From NCBI RefSeq assembly GCF_016862175.1, contig NZ_BOML01000025.1, positions 51,985-115,984 on the forward strand: DNA of 64,000 nt. Reading direction: 5' to 3'. Below the pieces are notes generated by a model that did not search any database, had not been told where the DNA came from, and saw nothing but the letters and a program-made list of their open reading frames with translations. The number at the start of each line of letters is the position of its first letter. The stretch's first letter is position 1. The position numbers were made by a program, and so were the translations under genes. This DNA comes from Paractinoplanes durhamensis. Its GTDB lineage: Bacteria > Actinomycetota > Actinomycetes > Mycobacteriales > Micromonosporaceae. Of this stretch, positions 59,665 through 64,000 are shown in pieces.

Positions 59665-60653
59665 GCGAGCGATGGACCGTGATCCGCTCCGGCACGCCTA
59701 CCCGGATCTCGGCGTCGGTGCTGGTCGTCGTGGGGATCGCGATGTTCGGGGTGCCGTTCGCGTTCCGGACCGACATCGTCCAGCAGCTCACCACGCTCTG
59801 CACCCTGTTGATCATGGCAATGATGTGGAACGTCCTGGCCGGTTACGGCGGGCTCGTCTCGGTGGGTCAGCAGGCGTTCATCGGCTTCGGAGCGTACGCA
59901 ACGATCTTCCTCACCCAGCGTGACGTGCCCGCCTACCTCGCCATCGTCCTGGCCGCCGTCGCCTCCGGAATCCTGGCGATCGCGCTCGCACCGCTGCTGC
60001 TGCGGCTGCGCGGCGGCCAGTTCGCGGTCGGCACCTGGGTGGTCGCCGAGGCCCTGGCGCTGCTGGTCGCGCTGGACGAGGAGCTCGGCGGCGGCACCGG
60101 CGTGTCGCTGCGCGGTCTCAACGCGATCACCCCCGACTGGCGCCGCGCGTACACCTATTGGTTGACCCTGGCGTTCACGTTGCTGCTGCTCACCCTGGTT
60201 TTCCTGCTGCTGCGCCGGCGGAGCGGCGCCGCGATCCGGGCCATCCGCGACGATGAGGAGGCGGCGGCTTCCCTCGGCGTACGCGTCAAGCCGTTGAAAT
60301 TCATGCTGTTCGTGCTGGCCGGGTTCGGCTGCGGGGCTGCCGGCGCGCTGACCTTGGCGAACACGCTGTTCATCCAGCCGCAGTCGATCTTCGGCGTGCA
60401 GTGGTCGGCCTACATGCTGTTCATGGTGCTGGTCGGCGGGATCGGCACCTACGAGGGGCCGATCCTCGGCGCGATCCTGTTCTTCCTGCTGCAGGACTGG
60501 TTCGCGCAGTACGGGGCGTGGTATTTGATCGGCCTCGGCGTGGTGGCGATCGCGTTCGCCCTGTTCCTGCCGCGCGGGCTGTGGAGTCTCGCCGACGATC
60601 GACTGCCGTTCCGGCTGCTTCCGGTCGGATACGCGCTGCGTCCGGCCCGATAG
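59661..60653 (+). CDS. LivM-type ABC permease
   Basis: A 330-residue permease: WNVLAGYGGLVSVGQQAFIG is the LivM signature, and the coupling loop is AIRAIRDDEEAAASLGV. ATG 59661 overlaps the LivH stop (ATGA). The second aldehyde dehydrogenase gene follows after nine bases and is probably on the same transcript. Confidence 0.93.
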   Translation: MSERWTVIRSGTPTRISASVLVVVGIAMFGVPFAFRTDIVQQLTTLCTLLIMAMMWNVLAGYGGLVSVGQQAFIGFGAYATIFLTQRDVPAYLAIVLAAVASGILAIALAPLLLRLRGGQFAVGTWVVAEALALLVALDEELGGGTGVSLRGLNAITPDWRRAYTYWLTLAFTLLLLTLVFLLLRRRSGAAIRAIRDDEEAAASLGVRVKPLKFMLFVLAGFGCGAAGALTLANTLFIQPQSIFGVQWSAYMLFMVLVGGIGTYEGPILGAILFFLLQDWFAQYGAWYLIGLGVVAIAFALFLPRGLWSLADDRLPFRLLPVGYALRPAR

Positions 60654-60662
60654 CATCGCGTC

Positions 60663-62117
60663 ATGATCACGGTGCTGCACCACATCGGCGGCGAGCGGGT
60701 CGCCTCGATCAACGGGCGGCGGCACCCCGATCACGACCCGTGGAGCCGGACGGTTCTCGCCGAGGTCGCCTCCGGTGACGCCGAGGACACCCGGGTGGCG
60801 ATCGAGGCCGCGCACGCCGCGTTCCCGGCCTGGTCGGCGCTGGCCCCGACCGACCGGCAGCTGATCTTCATCCGGGCCGCCGACGCGCTGGCCCGGCGCC
60901 GCGCCGAGGTGATCGACCTGCTCGCCGCCGAGACCGGATGCGGGTCGCACTTCGCCGGCGTCCAGTTCGACTTCAGCCTCGCCCTGCTGCGGCAGGCGGC
61001 CGGCCTGGCCCACCAGCCGACCGGGCAGATCCTGCCGACCGACCAGCCCGGCTCGCGGGCCCTGGCCGTGCGCCGCCCGGTCGGGGTGGTGGCGGCGATC
61101 GCGCCGTGGAACGCCGCCCTCGCCCTTGCCGGCCGGGCCATCGTCGGGCCGCTCGCGCTCGGCAACACGATCGTGCTGAAGCCGAGCGAGGAGTCGCCGA
61201 TCACCGGCGGCACGCTGTGGGCCGAGGTGTTCGCCGAGGCCGGGCTGCCGGCCGGGGCGGTCAACGTGGTCACCCACGCCCCCGGGGACGCCGGGATGAT
61301 CGCCGAGGAACTGGTCACCCACCCCCTGGTCCGGCGGATCAGCTTCACCGGGTCGACGATCACCGGCCGCCGGCTCGCCGAGCTGTCCGCCCGCCATCTC
61401 AAGCGCCCGGTCCTGCAGCTGAGCGGGCACAACGCCCTGATCGTGCTGGCCGACGCCGACCTGTCCCTGGCCGTCGACGCCGCCGCCTACGGGGCGTTCG
61501 TCCACCAGGGCGAGATCTGCATGTGCGTCCGCCGGATCATCGTCGACCGGTCGATCGCCGAGGAGTTCACCGCCCGCTTCATAGACAAGGTCGCCGGCCT
61601 GCCGATCGGCGACCCGCGCGACCCGGCCACCGTGGTCGGCCCGCTGATCAACGAGTGGGCGCTGAGCCTGGTCGCCCGGCGGGTCGAGGAGGCGGTGTCG
61701 CTGGGCGCGCGGCTGCTCACCGGCGGGACGCCGGTGCCGCCCTGCTACCCGCCGACCGTGCTCACCGACGTCCCGCCGGAGGCGGAGATCGCGTTCGAGG
61801 AGACGTTCGGGCCGGTCGCGCTGCTGGAAACCGTCGACGGGCCGGAGGAGGCGCTGCGCCGGGCCAACTCGTCGCGGTTCGGGCTCACCGCCGGGATCAT
61901 CTCGGCCGACACGTACGGGGCCCTCGATCTGGCCCGGCGGCTCGAGGTCGGCATCGTGCACATCAACGACCAGACCGTTAATGACGAACCCCACATGCCG
62001 TTCGGCGGCGTCAAGGATTCCGGCTGGGGGCGCTTCGGCCTGCAGTTCGCCGGCGAAGACTTCACCGAACTTCAATGGATCACGCTGCGCGACTCGGGAA
62101 GATCCTTTCCGTTCTGA
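60663..62117 (+). CDS. aldehyde dehydrogenase paralogue lacking the general-base Glu
   Basis: A 484-residue aldehyde dehydrogenase-fold protein, paralogous to the one at 53614 (both end SFPF and share GIVHINDQTVNDE). The nucleophile Cys286 is present in HQGEICMCVRR, and the NAD loop ISFTGSTITGRRLAE and EETFGPVALLE are normal. Where the general-base Glu normally sits (LELGG) it reads VLQLSGHNAL, with Gln252 (CAG). The enzyme may have lost hydrolytic deacylation, retaining only acyl transfer (for example to CoA), or be inactive. ATG 60663. Last gene of the importer operon. Confidence 0.85.
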   Translation: MITVLHHIGGERVASINGRRHPDHDPWSRTVLAEVASGDAEDTRVAIEAAHAAFPAWSALAPTDRQLIFIRAADALARRRAEVIDLLAAETGCGSHFAGVQFDFSLALLRQAAGLAHQPTGQILPTDQPGSRALAVRRPVGVVAAIAPWNAALALAGRAIVGPLALGNTIVLKPSEESPITGGTLWAEVFAEAGLPAGAVNVVTHAPGDAGMIAEELVTHPLVRRISFTGSTITGRRLAELSARHLKRPVLQLSGHNALIVLADADLSLAVDAAAYGAFVHQGEICMCVRRIIVDRSIAEEFTARFIDKVAGLPIGDPRDPATVVGPLINEWALSLVARRVEEAVSLGARLLTGGTPVPPCYPPTVLTDVPPEAEIAFEETFGPVALLETVDGPEEALRRANSSRFGLTAGIISADTYGALDLARRLEVGIVHINDQTVNDEPHMPFGGVKDSGWGRFGLQFAGEDFTELQWITLRDSGRSFPF

Positions 62118-62161
62118 ACCCTTCGTGCCGCTCGCCCGTACTGCCGGGGGTGGGCGGGATC

Positions 62162-63853
62162 GTGCCGCCCCCGACCGAAGGGCTGCTGATCTTGCCGTCG
62201 ACACCCCGGTCCCGGTGGCGCATCCTGCTCGGGAGCGCCATGACCGTCGCTGCCGCCGTCCTCGTCTACCTGGCCCTGGTAGTACCCGACGCCATCGGCC
62301 GGATGAAACCCGGCACCTTCATCGAGGGGGCTTTCCTCCGCGTACCCATCGAGATCATCATCGGTGGCGCGATCGTCCTGGCCCTGTCCCCGCGCTGGCG
62401 ACGGCCGGTGGCCGCGCTGTTCGGGCTCGGCCTCGGCGTCGTGGTGATCCTCAAGGTCCTCAACGTCGGCTTCCGGCAGGTCCTCGGCCGCCGCTTCGAC
62501 CTGGTCCTCGACCCGCCGCTGCTGCGCGACGGCTACAACGCACTGACCGAGACCGACGGCCGGACGTACGCGAACCTGGCCGTCGCCGCCGCGATCCTGC
62601 TCGCCGTGGTCGCGCTGGTCGCCTGCACCTTCGCCGCGCTGCGGCTGGCCGCGGCGACCGCCCGCTACGCCAACCCGGCCCGGCGCACCCTGGTCGGCCT
62701 GACCGCGGTGTGGGTGGCGCTCGCGATCAGCGGCATCACCCTGTTCCCGAACGCGCCGGTCGCCTCGGACAGCGCCGCCGACCTGCTCAAGAGCACGGCC
62801 AAGTCGGTGCCGGTGGCGATCCGCGACCAGCGCCACTTCGCCGAGGCCGCGGACAGCGACCCGTTCCGCGGGGTGCCGCCCACCGACCTGGTCAGCGGCC
62901 TGGACGGCAAGGACGTGCTGATCGGCGTGGTGGAGAGCTACGGCCGCAGCGCGCTCACCGACCCGGCGATGAGCGCCGTGGTCAACCCGGTCCTGGACGC
63001 CAACCAGAAGAAGCTCACCGACGCCGGCTTCGCGGCCAAGACCGGCTGGCTGACCTCCTCGACGTACGGCGGGGGCAGCTGGCTCGCGCACGCGTCGTTC
63101 CAGTCCGGCCTGTGGATCAACAGCCAGCAGCGCTACCACCAGCTGACCGCCAGCAACCGGATCACCCTGACCAGCGCGTTCCACGACGCGGGCTGGCAGA
63201 CGGTGGGCGTCGAGCCGGGCAACACGGTCGCCTGGCCGGAGGCGTCGTTCTACGGCTACGACACCATCTACGACTCCCGGAACATGGGCTACCAGGGTGA
63301 GCGGTTCGGCTGGTCACGCATGCCCGACCAGTACACGCTGGACTTCTTCCAGCGGAACGCCTACGCCAAGCGCACCAAGCCGCTGATGGCCGAGATCACC
63401 CTGACCTCCAGCCACGAGCCGTGGACCGCCATCCCGCAGACGCTGCCCTGGGACCAGATCGGCGACGGCTCGTCCTACGCCGCGAACGCCCTGAACCGCC
63501 AGGAGCTGTGGAGCAACCCTTCGAAGACCCAGCTCCAGTACGCCAAGTCGATCGGTTACTCGGTCGACAACCTGATCTCGTGGGCGACCAAGTACGGCGA
63601 CAAGGACCTGGTCGTCATCATGTTCGGCGACCACCAGCCGATGTCCATCGTGAGCGGCAACAACGCCAGCCACGACATCCCGGTCACGATCATCGCCCAC
63701 GACCCGAAGGTGCTGGACCGCCTCGCCGACTGGAACTGGGCCGACGGCCTGAAGCCGGCCGCGTCCACGCCGGTGTGGCAGATGGACCAGTTCCGCGACC
63801 GCTTCTTCACCGCATTCCGCAGCCAGGGCGGAGTGGCTATGCCCCACCGCTGA
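62162..63853 (+). CDS. membrane sulfatase-family protein (LTA-synthase-like fold)
   Basis: A 563-residue protein with about four N-terminal helices (WRILLGSAMTVAAAVLVYLAL, VPIEIIIGGAIVLAL, VAALFGLGLGVVVILKVL, AAAILLAVVALVACTFAAL) and a large extracytoplasmic alkaline-phosphatase-fold domain. Probable metal/nucleophile region: DVLIGVVESYGRSAL. The closing metal motif is VVIMFGDHQPMS. Related enzymes transfer phosphoglycerol or phosphoethanolamine or hydrolyse sulfates at the cell surface. GTG 62162 after GGCGGGATC is the likely start. It lies 44 bases after the aldehyde dehydrogenase stop. Confidence 0.8.
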   Translation: MPPPTEGLLILPSTPRSRWRILLGSAMTVAAAVLVYLALVVPDAIGRMKPGTFIEGAFLRVPIEIIIGGAIVLALSPRWRRPVAALFGLGLGVVVILKVLNVGFRQVLGRRFDLVLDPPLLRDGYNALTETDGRTYANLAVAAAILLAVVALVACTFAALRLAAATARYANPARRTLVGLTAVWVALAISGITLFPNAPVASDSAADLLKSTAKSVPVAIRDQRHFAEAADSDPFRGVPPTDLVSGLDGKDVLIGVVESYGRSALTDPAMSAVVNPVLDANQKKLTDAGFAAKTGWLTSSTYGGGSWLAHASFQSGLWINSQQRYHQLTASNRITLTSAFHDAGWQTVGVEPGNTVAWPEASFYGYDTIYDSRNMGYQGERFGWSRMPDQYTLDFFQRNAYAKRTKPLMAEITLTSSHEPWTAIPQTLPWDQIGDGSSYAANALNRQELWSNPSKTQLQYAKSIGYSVDNLISWATKYGDKDLVVIMFGDHQPMSIVSGNNASHDIPVTIIAHDPKVLDRLADWNWADGLKPAASTPVWQMDQFRDRFFTAFRSQGGVAMPHR

Positions 63854-63912
63854 TACGCGCGAGCTGATGCTGACGCTCCGCTCGGTCCCCGCCCCGGAAC
63901 CCAGCGCCACGC

Positions 63913-64000
63913 TCACCCGATCTCCAGGATCTCGGGCTCTGCACTCCCCCACGCCGAGGCCCCGATTTCCAGGATGTCGGGCGCAGCACCCGCGCCAAGG
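63913..64000 (-). CDS. C-terminal tail with 15-residue repeats, continues beyond the window
   Basis: Minus-strand frame, open to the window edge, ending at TGA 63913-63915. The visible 28 residues are LGAGAAPDILEIGAS followed by AWGSAEPEILEIG. Two copies of P(D/E)ILEIG are 15 residues apart and the second ends the protein. The repeat is conserved in DNA (19 of 21 bases over the core) and its third-position changes (GAA/GAG) are silent, consistent with a translated sequence. I do not recognise a family. A short repetitive peptide precursor or the tail of a larger protein are both possible. Confidence 0.5.
   Translation of the reverse strand, partial: LGAGAAPDILEIGASAWGSAEPEILEIG
63916..63981. 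repeat. 45-bp direct repeat at the right edge
   Basis: The 21-base cores at 63916-63936 and 63961-63981 match at 19 positions, with a period of 45 bases (15 codons). Each core is itself an imperfect palindrome with CCCGA/TCGGG ends. It encodes the P(D/E)ILEIG repeat on the minus strand. Confidence 0.8.

Noticed and set aside
59202..62204. A 1000-codon open frame on the minus strand
   Set aside because: It lies antisense to livH, livM and aldehyde dehydrogenase 2, which have strong motifs. Its composition (Arg, Gly, Asp, Gln repeats) is typical of the antisense frame in high-GC DNA.
1..64000. CRISPR array, insertion sequence, integrase, phage genes or rRNA
   Set aside because: I looked for spaced repeats, transposase motifs and rRNA text on both strands and saw none.

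Overview
The window is very GC-rich, genes use GTG and TTG starts freely, and neighbours often overlap by 1-4 bases (GTGA, ATGA). The families present (PcaR-type IclR, MmyB-like XRE regulator, EACC1, CsbD, TIR/NB-ARC/TPR, secreted glycosidases) point to a filamentous actinomycete. Micromonosporaceae, for example an Actinoplanes relative, is my best guess from protein style; I could not run a search. It reads as ordinary chromosome: one tRNA, no rRNA, no CRISPR and no recognisable insertion sequence or phage.

Layout. 1-8.1 kb: the end of a lexA-like gene, then a patch of broken genes (XRE regulator, MFS transporter, a two-helix membrane protein, a nucleotidyltransferase, a TIR/NB-ARC/TPR gene) around an intact nitronate monooxygenase-like gene and a large secreted YVTN/DUF11/RTX protein. 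8.2-17.1 kb: a sugar locus with an ABC importer (binding protein, two permeases), a GH127 beta-L-arabinofuranosidase-type enzyme and a secreted glycosidase, bracketed by two very similar LacI regulators. 17.1-26.8 kb: an exonuclease, a two-component system divergent from a MacAB-like efflux operon, and a membrane M48 peptidase. 27-37.3 kb: thiolase-like protein, tRNA-Gly(GCC), CNB/thioredoxin-reductase-like fusion, STAS protein, EACC1 protein, GH26-like glycosidase, cytochrome P450, endonuclease V, lysyl-oxidase-like protein and an M48-like protein with an altered zinc motif. 37.3-44 kb: acyl-CoA oxidase-like gene divergent from a TetR gene over a perfect palindrome, then small and unknown genes. 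44.1-47 kb: a tightly overlapping four-gene operon (acyl-CoA dehydrogenase-like, PIG-L deacetylase, methyltransferase, glycosyltransferase). 47-50.1 kb: an inositol-type catabolic pair with a divergent LacI regulator and two identical operators. 50.2-53.6 kb: two paralogous TPR proteins around a pectin-acetylesterase-like protein. 53.6-62.1 kb: an aldehyde/aromatic-acid-type locus (two aldehyde dehydrogenases, IclR regulator, five-gene Liv-type ABC importer). 62.2-64 kb: a membrane sulfatase-family protein and the repeated C-terminal tail of a gene running off the edge.

Three themes stand out. First, at least five genes or gene pairs are reduced to fragments at sharp junctions with no mobile element nearby. 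Second, three regulator loci carry operators readable from sequence alone; the IclR locus has two sites with identical spacing to two promoters. Third, several enzymes lack a key catalytic residue (M48-like His to Arg, pectin-acetylesterase-like Ser to Thr, aldehyde dehydrogenase Glu to Gln). The best candidates for undescribed biology are the four-gene PIG-L operon, the repeat-bearing peptide at the right edge, and the orphan EACC1 gene.
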